Part shown: positions 8,324 to 16,679 of the stretch, piece after piece
How positions within the stretch are numbered: position 1 is the stretch's first letter
Layout of the letters: each line of letters opens with the position of its first letter
Source of the DNA: Sporomusa malonica
Lineage (GTDB): Bacteria > Bacillota > Negativicutes > Sporomusales > Sporomusaceae
Length of the DNA stretch: 64,000 bases
Reading direction: 5' to 3' (one strand)
Assembly: GCF_041428715.1 (NCBI RefSeq)
Contig: NZ_CP155572.1
Program-made: the position numbers and the translations under genes
Notes under the pieces: model-generated
The model's database searches: none
The model's input: the letters and a program-made list of their open reading frames with translations, nothing else
Told to the model about the DNA's origin: nothing

Positions 8324-9136
8324 CTATAGAGCAATAATTGCACCGATGCGACCTGTACGGCCGGCTTCAGCACGGTGAGAATAAAAAATTTGAGTGTTAC
8401 AGGCAGTACATATGCCACTAACACTTATATTGTCGTCCGCAATTCCAATTTCTCTAAGCTGCTGACGATTAGCTTCCCATAGGTTGAGCTGCCAGTGGTC
8501 GCCGCTCGGAGTAACTAGCTCTTCCCAGTTGTGAAAGCTTGCCTGCAGCTTTTCGATTACAAACCCATCTACTTCATAGCAACAAGGGCCGATGGATGGG
8601 CCAATCCCCACCAGGCAGTCGGCCGGATTGGTGTTATACTGCTCCTGCATGGCAAGCACGGTCTTTTGCCCGATTTTAGCAACGGTACCTTTCCAACCAG
8701 CATGGCTGATACCAATGGCTTTGCCTACTGGGTCAAAAATTATTACAGGCACACAGTCGGCAAAGAACAGCATGAGTGGTAAGTCTGGCACATTGGTGAT
8801 AAGAGCATCTGTACCTTTAATCGATTCATGATAATGCTGAGCACCACGCCCGGCATCCTGTAAAAATACTTTCTGTATCATATCGCCATGTACTTGCTCG
8901 GCGGTGATAACTTTTTCTGCGGGCAGTCCTACGGCGTGGCAAAAAGCCTGCCTGTTTTTCCATGCTGCATCGGCATCATCGCCAATATGCAGTCCCAGGT
9001 TGAGACTGGCAAAGGGCAGAGTGCTTTGCCCACCTAGTCGTGTTGATATACCGTGCTTAATACCTTTTGCAGATAAAATGGTGAATTCCCCAAACCAAAC
9101 GCCGTTTGTGCTGTGTTTTAACACAAAGTCTCCCAT
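8324..9136 (-). CDS. pgeF: Peptidoglycan editing factor PgeF (laccase-domain, YfiH/DUF152 family)
   Basis: A 270-residue cytoplasmic protein of the Cu-oxidase_4 family. PgeF members remove mis-incorporated L-serine from UDP-MurNAc peptide precursors; some homologues act as purine nucleoside phosphorylases or deaminases. Metal-ligand motifs are visible: GISHAGWKGT with the key histidine, FADCVPV with cysteine, and GPSIGPCCYEV. The start at 9136 has a ggaggtt ribosome site. It is flanked by a dispersed repeat upstream and a terminator downstream, so it is monocistronic. Confidence 0.9.
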   Translation of the reverse strand: MGDFVLKHSTNGVWFGEFTILSAKGIKHGISTRLGGQSTLPFASLNLGLHIGDDADAAWKNRQAFCHAVGLPAEKVITAEQVHGDMIQKVFLQDAGRGAQHYHESIKGTDALITNVPDLPLMLFFADCVPVIIFDPVGKAIGISHAGWKGTVAKIGQKTVLAMQEQYNTNPADCLVGIGPSIGPCCYEVDGFVIEKLQASFHNWEELVTPSGDHWQLNLWEANRQQLREIGIADDNISVSGICTACNTQIFYSHRAEAGRTGRIGAIIAL

Positions 9137-9173
9137 TTTTTAGAACCTCCGTGTAAGACTATTGTTTATTATT

Positions 9174-9268
9174 ATCCTGTTAGAAAGTATAACTTTCCGT
9201 CTGGATAAGGGCAACATCGACTTCCACCGTCGCCAAAGGCTCGGCGCAAGCCGTGTTTTCTTTATAAT
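9174..9268 (+). repeat. Dispersed ~90-bp intergenic element, copy A
   Basis: Full-length copy of an element found at least four times in the window. It begins TATCCTGTTAGAAAG, has a perfect small hairpin GAAAGT-ATA-ACTTTC, then CGTCTGGATAAGGGCAACAT, the palindrome-like GGCTCGGCGCAAGCC, and ends GTTTTCTTTATAAT. The ends TTAGAAAG and CTTTATAA are nearly inverted. It has no coding potential. Confidence 0.88.
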
Positions 9269-9351
9269 GATACTCCTATTTTACTTAAAATATATAACAA
9301 ACAGTAAAAGTATACAATAAGTTATTAATATAAAAGAGACAGTAAAATAGT

Positions 9352-9399
9352 AAAAGCCTTGGTAACCTGCTACCTGAACTGAGCAGACCAAGGCTTTTT
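9352..9399 (-). terminator. Terminator after the EF-G paralogue
   Basis: Arms aaaagccttggt and accaaggctttt form a 12-bp stem 14 bp beyond the stop codon at 9413, followed by a T-rich stretch on the minus strand. Confidence 0.75.
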
Positions 9400-9412
9400 A
9401 CATGTCCTATTT

Positions 9413-11494
9413 TTACGCTTCTTCTACTTTATCTTTCTTAGCACTAGCAATAATTGACTCAGCAATGCGCTGCGGCACGTCTTCATAGTGTGAGAAGTTC
9501 ATGTCAAATGAGCCTCTGCCCTGGGTAATGGAGCGAAGGTCAATGCTGTAGCGGAACATTTCGGCCAGCGGTACTTGGGCTTTAACCCGGCCTAAGCCGC
9601 CACCGATAGGTTCCATGCCTTGAATTCGGCCACGTTTGGTATTTAAATCGCCGATGACGTCACCCATATATGATTCGGGTACAAGGACTTCTATTGAATA
9701 GATTGGCTCAAGAAGCACAGGTTTGGCTTGCAGCACACCTTTGCGCAGTGCCATGCCACTGGCGATTTTAAAAGCCATTTCTGATGAGTCAACTGTGTGA
9801 TATGAACCGTCAGTCAGGGTGACTTTGACATCAACCATGGGGTAGCCAGCAAGCAGGCCGCCAGCTAACGCATCTCTAACCCCTTTTTCGACAGCTGGGA
9901 TATACTGGCGTGGAACTGAGCCGCCGAAGATGGAGTCAACAAATTCAAATTCGGCGCCTGGTGCCAGCGGATCAAGCTGCAGCCATACATGACCATATTG
10001 GCCGTGACCGCCACTCTGTTTTTTGTGTTTGCCTTCGACTTTAGCTGAGCCGCGGATGGTCTCGCGGTAAGGCACTTTAGGGTTGGCTAGCAGCGTTTCG
10101 ACACCAAACTTGCGTTTCATGCGCTCGGACATAATATCCAAATGTAGTTCACCCATACCTGAGATGAGTAACTGATGGGTTTCTACATCTTTACGTACTT
10201 TGAAGGTGGGATCTTCGTCCATGAGTCGAGCTAATGCCTGGCCAATCTTATCCTCGTCACCTTTGTTTCTTGCCTCAATAGTTCTGACAAACATAGGTTT
10301 AGGGTATGAAATTGGCTCAAACATAATCGGTTTATCTTTATCGCAGAGTGAATCACCCGTGCCTGTTTCCTGAAGCTTAGCCACTACAACAATATCACCA
10401 GCATGCACGGCAGTCACGGGGTCTTGCTGTTTACCGCGAAGTGTAAAAATTGTGCCGACGCGTTCGGATTTTTCCTTGGTGGCGTTATACAGTGTGCTGT
10501 CAGGCTTCATGCTGCCTGAGAATAAGCGGATATAACTGAGACGGCCAACAAAGGGGTCTGCCGTAGTCTTAAATACCATGGCGGAAAATGGGTCAGAGGA
10601 ATTTCTTTCTACCGGATCTTTGGTTACAGGATGATATCCGATAACTGAGCTTGTGCCAGGGGCCGGAAGAAAGCTGACAATAGAATCCAGCGCCTGCGGG
10701 ATGCCTATGTTTTTGACGGCTGAGCCACAGAGCACTGGAAATACCTTGGCTTGGGCAATGGCAGTCAATAATCCGGCTCTCACTTCTTCGTCGCTCAATT
10801 CTTCCCCTTCAAGGTACTTGGTTAAAAGTTCGTCATTGCCTTCGGCGGCAGCTTCGATAAGCGCCATCCGTGCTTCTTCACATCTTTCGAGCATATCGGC
10901 GGGAATGTCGGCTTCAGTGTACTCTTTCGCATTTTTCTTAGATAAATAGGCTTTCATTTTAAGTACATCCACAATGCCTGTAAAGCTTTCTTGAGCGCCA
11001 ATCGGCAATTGAACCGGGACAACGCCGTTGCCGAATTTTTCTTTCATACTTTCGACAACACTATAAAAGTCGGCGTTTTCCCGGTCCATTTTATTAACAA
11101 AACCTATGCGTGGCAAGCCCAATTCAGCAGCATAATTCCATACTTTTTCGGTTTCCACCTCGACGCCGGAGGCGGCGCACAGCACAATGAGCGCACTGTC
11201 GACAGCTCGCAGAGCGCCCTTTACCTCGGCTACGAAATCGGCGTAGCCGGGAGTATCCACAAAATTTATCTTATGATCGTGCCATTCACAAGGGGCCAAC
11301 GCTGTACTAATGGTAACCTTGCGTTTAACTTCTTCCGGTTCAAAGTCAGTTGTTGCCGAACCATCATCAACACGTCCTAGACGGTTTACCGCGCCAGAAT
11401 TAAATAACATGGCTTCTGTCAAGGATGTCTTGCCGGCTCCTCCGTGGGCTACAATTCCAACATTTCTTAACTTGTCGCTCTTGTACTCTTTCAT
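9413..11494 (-). CDS. fusA: Elongation factor G paralogue (FusA2-like translational GTPase)
   Basis: A 693-residue, five-domain translational GTPase. The G1 loop reads AHGGAGKTSL instead of the usual AHIDAGKTT of canonical EF-G; G3 is DTPGYADF and G4 is NKMD. The C-terminal half carries EF-G domains III-V, including GGGLGRVKAQVPLAEM. No rpsL, rpsG or tuf genes flank it; canonical fusA normally sits in the str operon. This isolated, variant-G1 form matches the second EF-G found in many Firmicutes, whose role (translocation backup, recycling or stress) varies. It is monocistronic with its own terminator. Family certain, exact role not. Confidence 0.85.
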   Translation of the reverse strand: MKEYKSDKLRNVGIVAHGGAGKTSLTEAMLFNSGAVNRLGRVDDGSATTDFEPEEVKRKVTISTALAPCEWHDHKINFVDTPGYADFVAEVKGALRAVDSALIVLCAASGVEVETEKVWNYAAELGLPRIGFVNKMDRENADFYSVVESMKEKFGNGVVPVQLPIGAQESFTGIVDVLKMKAYLSKKNAKEYTEADIPADMLERCEEARMALIEAAAEGNDELLTKYLEGEELSDEEVRAGLLTAIAQAKVFPVLCGSAVKNIGIPQALDSIVSFLPAPGTSSVIGYHPVTKDPVERNSSDPFSAMVFKTTADPFVGRLSYIRLFSGSMKPDSTLYNATKEKSERVGTIFTLRGKQQDPVTAVHAGDIVVVAKLQETGTGDSLCDKDKPIMFEPISYPKPMFVRTIEARNKGDEDKIGQALARLMDEDPTFKVRKDVETHQLLISGMGELHLDIMSERMKRKFGVETLLANPKVPYRETIRGSAKVEGKHKKQSGGHGQYGHVWLQLDPLAPGAEFEFVDSIFGGSVPRQYIPAVEKGVRDALAGGLLAGYPMVDVKVTLTDGSYHTVDSSEMAFKIASGMALRKGVLQAKPVLLEPIYSIEVLVPESYMGDVIGDLNTKRGRIQGMEPIGGGLGRVKAQVPLAEMFRYSIDLRSITQGRGSFDMNFSHYEDVPQRIAESIIASAKKDKVEEA

Positions 11495-11700
11495 GGCTAG
11501 TCCCCTCCTGTTGTGGTATGGTTAATTTCATTACTGACATATTACTTTTTTAATTCTCTGTTTACTGTAAATATTCCTTCTTTTCCGTCTATTTTGTTTA
11601 ATTTAAAATGAGCATAATTGGAACTATTTATTCCATACTTATAAAATTTTCCCAGAAAATATGCAATAAGGAAAATTTTTTTAGGCAAACTGTGTTACTT

Positions 11701-11748
11701 ATACATACAAAAAGAGCTATTGTTCACAATAGCTCTTTTTGTATGTAT
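11701..11748 (-). terminator. Strong terminator downstream of the spoVM-like gene
   Basis: Two perfectly complementary 22-bp arms (11701-11722 and 11727-11748) flank a TTCA loop, with a T5 run inside the distal arm in either direction. It starts 7 bp after the small gene's stop codon, which is strong support that a short transcript ends here. Confidence 0.9.
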
Positions 11749-11754
11749 AGCGTA

Positions 11755-11829
11755 TTATACTTTCAACAACATACGCATCAGTTTACGCAGCGGTCCAGGC
11801 AGTGACATGACATAGAAGCGGAAGTTCAC
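11755..11829 (-). CDS. spoVM: SpoVM-like small sporulation peptide (24 residues)
   Basis: A 24-codon gene starting with GTG at 11829 behind gaggggg (8-bp spacing), stopping with TAA and followed at once by a very strong terminator. The peptide begins MNFRFYVMSLPGPL and continues RKLMRMLLKV. Bacillus SpoVM starts MKFYTIKLPKFL; the FY-x-x-x-LP core, the helix-breaking proline and the amphipathic basic helix ending in lysine align well. SpoVM marks the curved forespore membrane and recruits the SpoIVA coat basement layer. The match is my own alignment of a very short peptide, so confidence is moderate, but the isolated gene structure fits the family. Confidence 0.7.
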   Translation of the reverse strand: MNFRFYVMSLPGPLRKLMRMLLKV

Positions 11830-11952
11830 TATGCTCGCCCCCTCATTTTAGCTATTGTAAATGCTATCGCACTCTTAAGCTATCGATATAGTTTATGCGG
11901 GTTACGCAAAGTTGTGCTATATCTCCCAACTTCAGCAAATTTATTTACACCC

Positions 11953-12474
11953 TCAAATCTGCTTGCTGTTTTCTGATTCAAAACGGGACAATACAAAACA
12001 CAAATCAGACAAGCGGTTTAAGCCAATCAGCAGATTCTCGTTTATCTCATCTTCTGCTTCTTCTTTGAGCCTCAGCGTCTGGCGTTCGGACCGCCTAGTA
12101 ACAGTGCGCGCCAAATCAAGAGCAGCCGCCCCTACTGTGTCACCAGGCACAATAAAGTTCTTTAATGGCGGCAGCTTGGCATCAAATTCGTCGATCAGTT
12201 GTTCCAGGGATGTTACATGATCTTCTGTGACATACTGCGTTTTCCCACCTGCGCTGGCCAAATCGGCCATAAACAGCATAAGGAGTTTTTGCAGTTTAAA
12301 TATTGCTTCTTTCACTTCAGGTTTGGTGCAGTTGGCTCGTGCCAGCCCTAAGGCTGAGTTTACTTCGTCAACAGTACCATAGGCTTCTACCCTGGCGCCA
12401 GTTTTCTTGACCCGTTCACCAGTTAGGAGTCCGGTCGTCCCTTTGTCGCCGGTTTTAGTATATACTTTACTCAT
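11953..12474 (-). CDS. Cob(I)alamin adenosyltransferase, PduO type
   Basis: Transfers the adenosyl group of ATP to cob(I)alamin to make coenzyme B12 (adenosylcobalamin). The 173-residue length, the N-terminus YTKTGDKGTTGLLTGERVKK (phosphate-binding loop) and the RRSERQTLRL segment are hallmarks of the PduO-type family, where the conserved Arg/Glu bind ATP. It lies 24 bp downstream of ndk on the same strand, so the two may be co-transcribed. It could supply cofactor to the B12-dependent mutase at 55579-57399 in this window. Confidence 0.92.
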   Translation of the reverse strand: MSKVYTKTGDKGTTGLLTGERVKKTGARVEAYGTVDEVNSALGLARANCTKPEVKEAIFKLQKLLMLFMADLASAGGKTQYVTEDHVTSLEQLIDEFDAKLPPLKNFIVPGDTVGAAALDLARTVTRRSERQTLRLKEEAEDEINENLLIGLNRLSDLCFVLSRFESENSKQI

Positions 12475-12498
12475 TGCAGTCCTCCTCCAAAGTGGATA

Positions 12499-12924
12499 TT
12501 AAAACATTTCCTGGTCAGTAAAATAAATAGCGATTTCACGTTGGGCGCTGGTTAGGCTGTCAGAGCCATGCACAATATTATTAGACATAACTGTAGCATA
12601 GTCGCCGCGAATGGTTCCCGGCGGGGCGTCAACAGGATTAGTCGGGCCCATCATAGTTCTGACCGTTTTTATGGCGTTCGGTCCTGTCAGCACCAGAGCG
12701 ACTATGGGGCCGGATGTAATAAATTCAACAAGATCTGGGTAGAAGGGCTTGCCAATATGCTCACGGTAATGTTCGGCAGCCATTTCGGGTGTCAGCTTGA
12801 GCATCTTAAGTGCGGTTAACGTAAGACCTTTTCGCTCAAACCGGCTAAGGATTTCGCCGCAAAGCTTTCTCAGGACGGTATCTGGTTTTAATAGAACCAG
12901 TGTATTTTCAGATATATTACTCAT
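12499..12924 (-). CDS. ndk: Nucleoside diphosphate kinase
   Basis: Transfers the gamma phosphate between nucleoside tri- and diphosphates through a phospho-histidine. The active-site NIVHGSDS, the nucleotide-binding TLVLLKPD start and the RGDYA segment are present. I chose the ATG at 12924 (protein begins MSNISEN, 141 residues) because a tgaggact site precedes it; the longer frame from 12948 would run into the upstream gene. It is 8 bp downstream of the gamma-carbonic anhydrase gene and likely in one operon with it. Confidence 0.94.
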   Translation of the reverse strand: MSNISENTLVLLKPDTVLRKLCGEILSRFERKGLTLTALKMLKLTPEMAAEHYREHIGKPFYPDLVEFITSGPIVALVLTGPNAIKTVRTMMGPTNPVDAPPGTIRGDYATVMSNNIVHGSDSLTSAQREIAIYFTDQEMF

Positions 12925-12932
12925 AGAAGTCC

Positions 12933-13445
12933 TCATTCCAAATAGCAATAGGCATCCTGGGCATAGACCAGTGCAGATTGCCGAATGGATTCAATTTCTT
13001 GTTGAGTAACTTCACGGATAACCTTGCCAGGTGATCCCATGACAAGTGAATTTGGCGAAATTTTTTTTCGCTCTGGAATAAGAGTGCCTGCACCAATAAT
13101 GCAGTTCTCGCCGATTTCAGCGTAGTTTAAAATGACTGCTCCCATGCCTATTAGGCAGTTGCTGCCAATTGTACAGCCATGGAGAATGGCCCCGTGGCCC
13201 ACAGTCACATATTCGCCAATAGTAGTGGGGAAATCGTACCAGACGTGCACAGTGCAATTATCCTGAATATTGGTATATTGACCAATTTTAATAGGTTGGA
13301 CGTCGCCACGGATAACAGCGTTAAACCAAATGCTGGCGTTTGTACTAATGGAGACATCCCCAATGATTCTTGCCCCTGCGGCAAGAAATACAGTGTTGTC
13401 AATCTGGGGATTGAGTCCTTTATACGAAAAAATATTGGCTCCCAA
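12933..13445 (-). CDS. Gamma-carbonic anhydrase family hexapeptide-repeat protein (YrdA/PaaY-like)
   Basis: A 170-residue left-handed beta-helix trimer protein. Hexapeptide repeats run from about residue 10 to 140, and the three zinc-ligand histidines appear in CTVHVW, VGHGAI and LHGC. These residues match the gamma-class carbonic anhydrase/YrdA group; many members bind zinc but lack proven carbonic anhydrase activity. It is the first gene before ndk and the adenosyltransferase, and a dispersed repeat copy lies in its upstream region. Confidence 0.88.
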   Translation of the reverse strand: MGANIFSYKGLNPQIDNTVFLAAGARIIGDVSISTNASIWFNAVIRGDVQPIKIGQYTNIQDNCTVHVWYDFPTTIGEYVTVGHGAILHGCTIGSNCLIGMGAVILNYAEIGENCIIGAGTLIPERKKISPNSLVMGSPGKVIREVTQQEIESIRQSALVYAQDAYCYLE

Positions 13446-13510
13446 TTTGCATCAACTCCTTTTTTACACTCACAACTACCGTTCGTTTGCCTTACCAACG
13501 TGAGTTTATT

Positions 13511-13604
13511 CATCCTGTTAGAAAGTATAACTTTCCGTCTGGATAAGGCAACATCGACTTCCGCTGTCGCCAAAGACTCGGCGCAAGCCGTGTTTTCTTT
13601 ATAA
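13511..13604 (+). repeat. Dispersed ~90-bp intergenic element, copy B
   Basis: Same element as at 9174-9268, same orientation, nearly full length. It has lost one G in the GGATAAGG(G)CAAC block and carries AGACTCGGCGCAAGCC in place of AGGCTCGG, showing independent divergence. Confidence 0.88.
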
Positions 13605-13660
13605 TACTTGAATTAGAAGCTCGTATATTTTTTCCATACATGTCTGCTCATATCCTGCAA

Positions 13661-13695
13661 AAAATCCCTCTGAATACAAATTTCAGAGGGATTTT
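13661..13695 (-). terminator. Terminator after htpX
   Basis: Arms aaaatccctctgaa and ttcagagggatttt around a 6-7-base loop, followed on the minus strand by a T-run. Confidence 0.85.
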
Positions 13696-13729
13696 CAATG
13701 ATGTTAATAGTTTGTCCAACGATTATCTT

Positions 13730-14596
13730 TTAACGCACTTTCCTTGCCTGTTCCTCAAGTTTGGCCACACGGTCAGCTGTTGCCGGATGGGTGCTGAACA
13801 GGCTGACAATCATGCCGCCTGCACCGCTGAACGGATTGACAATAAAGAGGTGCGAAGTAGCCGGCGTGGCTTCAGGCATTACCTGATGTTTGGCATAGTA
13901 TTCGATTTTTTTGAGGGCGCTGGCTAAAGCCAGTGGGTTACCGGACACTGTACCACCTGTTTGGTCAGCCAGGTATTCACGTGAACGCGAAACACCAAGT
14001 TGAATCAGTGTAGCTGCCAGCGGTGCCAGGACTACGAGGAAGATAAACTCGACAATACCGCCGATGCCGCCCTCTTCGTCATCACTGCGGCCAAAACCCA
14101 GAAAGGCTGACCATTGCGCAATGTTAGCGATCATAGTGATAACACCGGCTACACTGGCGACAATAGTGCTAATCAGGGTATCGCGATTTTTAATATGCGC
14201 AAGTTCGTGGGCGACAACGCCTTCAAGTTCTTCATAATTGAGCGCACGCATGATCCCGGTTGTTACAGCCACAACACCATGCTCGGGGTCACGGCCGGTA
14301 GCAAACGCGTTAGGCACTTCGGTATTGATAATATACACCTTAGGCATAGGCATTTTGGCTTTTTGGGCCAAGTTGCTTACCATCCGGATTAAGTCAGGCG
14401 CATCTTGCGGTGTAACCTCTTGTGCACCGTACATTTTAAGGACAATTTTATCACTGAACCAATAGCTGCCAAAGTTCATCAGAATTGAGATAACAAACAT
14501 AAACGTCATGCCTTTGGTGCCACCAAAAAAGGCACCTACCGCAACCAGCAACCCTGTCAACGCAGCAAGTAAAATCGTAGTCTTTAGCGTGTTCAT
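13730..14596 (-). CDS. htpX: Membrane metalloprotease HtpX homologue
   Basis: Zinc-dependent membrane protease involved in quality control of membrane proteins. The M48 motif HELAH lies in GVVAHELAHIKNRD, with the third ligand glutamate in SRSREYLADQ. Two N-terminal membrane helices (about 5-25 and 32-50) and two more in the middle are evident. I place the start at 14596 (MNTLKTTIL, 288 residues) behind ggaggtg; the upstream in-frame extension to 14638 has no such site. Monocistronic. Confidence 0.93.
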   Translation of the reverse strand: MNTLKTTILLAALTGLLVAVGAFFGGTKGMTFMFVISILMNFGSYWFSDKIVLKMYGAQEVTPQDAPDLIRMVSNLAQKAKMPMPKVYIINTEVPNAFATGRDPEHGVVAVTTGIMRALNYEELEGVVAHELAHIKNRDTLISTIVASVAGVITMIANIAQWSAFLGFGRSDDEEGGIGGIVEFIFLVVLAPLAATLIQLGVSRSREYLADQTGGTVSGNPLALASALKKIEYYAKHQVMPEATPATSHLFIVNPFSGAGGMIVSLFSTHPATADRVAKLEEQARKVR

Positions 14597-14707
14597 TAAG
14601 ACACCTCCATGGCATATTGCCTCTATAATATTAAACATTACAGTCTTAAGTAACTACACACTAGCTAAAGATGACATCGCTCCTCCATTCCTCTTTCCGA
14701 ATCTATA

Positions 14708-14735
14708 ATTAATTATAAGTGATTTACTTATAATT
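14708..14735. repeat. AT-rich perfect hairpin between htpX and the SRPBCC gene
   Basis: Arms taattataagt and acttataatta are perfectly complementary around a GATTT loop. No T-run follows, so it could end the SRPBCC transcript or be a regulatory palindrome. Confidence 0.45.
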
Positions 14736-14747
14736 AACAACCGCCAT

Positions 14748-15188
14748 TTACGCCCGATTTTCCATGCGTTCCTTGATGGCGGTCAACATATTCATACTGT
14801 TGTCCCGTACCTTCTTCTTAAGAATGGGATTGAGCAATCCCGCAATCATCGGAATACCAAACTCAAAATCTACGGTTAGTTTTATTTCAGTGCCACCCTC
14901 AATCGATGTTAATATCCATTCTCCCTCAAATTTCTTGAGATCGCCTTCAGTCTGTTTGTAGCTAATATGCATGTTGACGTCGTCAAAGGTATCCAGCTCA
15001 GTCCACTTGATGATCCGGCCGTCTACATTGGATACCCATTTGGTCAGTGTGGTCTTGTCTTTGCGCTCAAGCACCTCAACGCTAATCAAATCTGCCATAA
15101 ACTCTGGGTATTTTTCCATATCTTTTAAAATGGGATAAATTTTGCTGCGGTCAGCATTTACCGGCAGTGTGACTTCTACGTATGGCAT
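14748..15188 (-). CDS. SRPBCC (START-like) domain protein, polyketide cyclase/Coq10-type
   Basis: A 146-residue single-domain protein of the helix-grip fold. It starts MPYVEVTLPVNADRSKIYPI and carries the typical YPEFMADLISVEVLERKD strand pair and a long C-terminal helix (NSMNMLTAIKERME). The family binds hydrophobic ligands such as quinones or lipids. It lies 45 bp downstream of the putrescine-type aminotransferase gene and may be co-transcribed. No catalytic residues can be assigned. Confidence 0.78.
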   Translation of the reverse strand: MPYVEVTLPVNADRSKIYPILKDMEKYPEFMADLISVEVLERKDKTTLTKWVSNVDGRIIKWTELDTFDDVNMHISYKQTEGDLKKFEGEWILTSIEGGTEIKLTVDFEFGIPMIAGLLNPILKKKVRDNSMNMLTAIKERMENRA

Positions 15189-15233
15189 CTTTTATTTCCT
15201 CCTGTCCTATTTTCAGATAACAACTGCTCAAGA

Positions 15234-16490
15234 TTATAGGTCTTCCAGGATATCTCTTGCTTTCTCCAGCGCGCCTGCCAAGGCCTTTATGACATAGTCG
15301 ATCTGCTGCTGCTCGATAATAAGTGGCGGCTCAATTCTGATGACCTTGGGATTATTGAGCGTGTAGGCAATAAGCACACCCTGATCAATCATTTCTGACA
15401 AGATTAAGCCACCAATGCCTTCCTTGGTCAGTTCAATGCCAATCATGAGACCCTTGCCACGCACTTCCCTGATGACATCAGGATACGCCTTGTTTAATTC
15501 GATCAGTTTACCGATAAAATAGTGGCCGCTCTTCTCGGCTTGCTGAGCGAGCCCCCCATTCCGGATAACATTGATGGCGGCGATTGCGGCAACGCAGGCC
15601 AACGGGTTGCCGCCAAAGGTTGAGGTATGCAAAAATGGGCTAGTAATATACTTATCCCAAATCTGGGGGCGTGCCGTAAAAGCACCGATGGGCATAACTC
15701 CGCCGCCTAATGCTTTTGCAGTCGCCATAATGTCAGGTACTACACCGTAGTGTTCGACGGCAAACATCTTACCGGTGCGGCCTAACCCAGACTGCACTTC
15801 ATCGCAGATTAACAGCGCGCCAGTTTTATTGCAAATCTCGCGTACGGCCGGTAGATAAGATTCTGGAGGAACAATAATGCCGCCTTCACCTTGAATCGGT
15901 TCGATAATGACGGCTGCAGTCTCACCATCTACGGCCTGGTGCAGGGAATCAATATCGCCGAAGGGAACATGGCTGAACCCAGAGAGAAGAGGCTGAAACG
16001 GTTCACGGAACATCTCCCGTCCAGTCGCACTTAATGCTCCTAATGTCTTGCCATGAAAAGAATTAGTTGTGGACACGATCTTGCTGCGCCCTGTATGTAC
16101 CCGGGCCAGTTTGAGGCTGCCTTCAACGGCTTCAGTACCGCTGTTGACAAAGAAACTATACTGCAGATCTCCAGGCGTTATCTCTGCCATGAGCTCCGCC
16201 AAATCGGCCATGGGCTTATTAAATAATACTTTACTGGATAATGGCATCAAATCAAGCTGGCTTTTAACAGCTTCAACAACCGCGGGATAGCGGTGTCCTA
16301 AGTTGAATACCCCATAGCCGCCCAGACAATCGATATATTCTTTGCCTCCAATATCACGAATGATACTGCCCTGGGCCTCCCACTCGATGGTTGACAGCCC
16401 CATAAACCGGAACAGCTTAGCCATGGCTGGATTAATATACTTTTCATACTTATCAATAGTTTGGCTTATCATTTGCTCTTTATCGGACAT
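15234..16490 (-). CDS. patA: Class III aminotransferase, putrescine aminotransferase type
   Basis: PLP-dependent fold-type I omega-aminotransferase. The Schiff-base lysine is in TAKALGGGVMPIGAF, with the PLP-phosphate segment NSGTEAVEGSLKLAR and the DEVQSGLGRTGKM motif. The N-terminus KYEKYINPAMAKLFRFMG resembles E. coli PatA (YgjG), which converts putrescine to 4-aminobutanal. I chose the ATG at 16490 (MSDKEQ, 418 residues) behind ggagggt. Other diamine or ornithine-type substrates are possible. It is upstream of the SRPBCC gene, same strand. Confidence 0.8.
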   Translation of the reverse strand: MSDKEQMISQTIDKYEKYINPAMAKLFRFMGLSTIEWEAQGSIIRDIGGKEYIDCLGGYGVFNLGHRYPAVVEAVKSQLDLMPLSSKVLFNKPMADLAELMAEITPGDLQYSFFVNSGTEAVEGSLKLARVHTGRSKIVSTTNSFHGKTLGALSATGREMFREPFQPLLSGFSHVPFGDIDSLHQAVDGETAAVIIEPIQGEGGIIVPPESYLPAVREICNKTGALLICDEVQSGLGRTGKMFAVEHYGVVPDIMATAKALGGGVMPIGAFTARPQIWDKYITSPFLHTSTFGGNPLACVAAIAAINVIRNGGLAQQAEKSGHYFIGKLIELNKAYPDVIREVRGKGLMIGIELTKEGIGGLILSEMIDQGVLIAYTLNNPKVIRIEPPLIIEQQQIDYVIKALAGALEKARDILEDL

Positions 16491-16679
16491 ACCAGACCCT
16501 CCTATGCAAGTAGCGCATGTAGTAATAAACTTAATCATGGTATTATTTTCTATTTATATCAAAAAAATTCCTTCTTTATTCATTTAACCCCTTAGAAGTG
16601 CATTCTGCCTAATAAAAGGGTTTGGAACCGTCAGTCTTGAATATGAGAGAACTGAACTAAAACAAGGACGGTGTATCTG

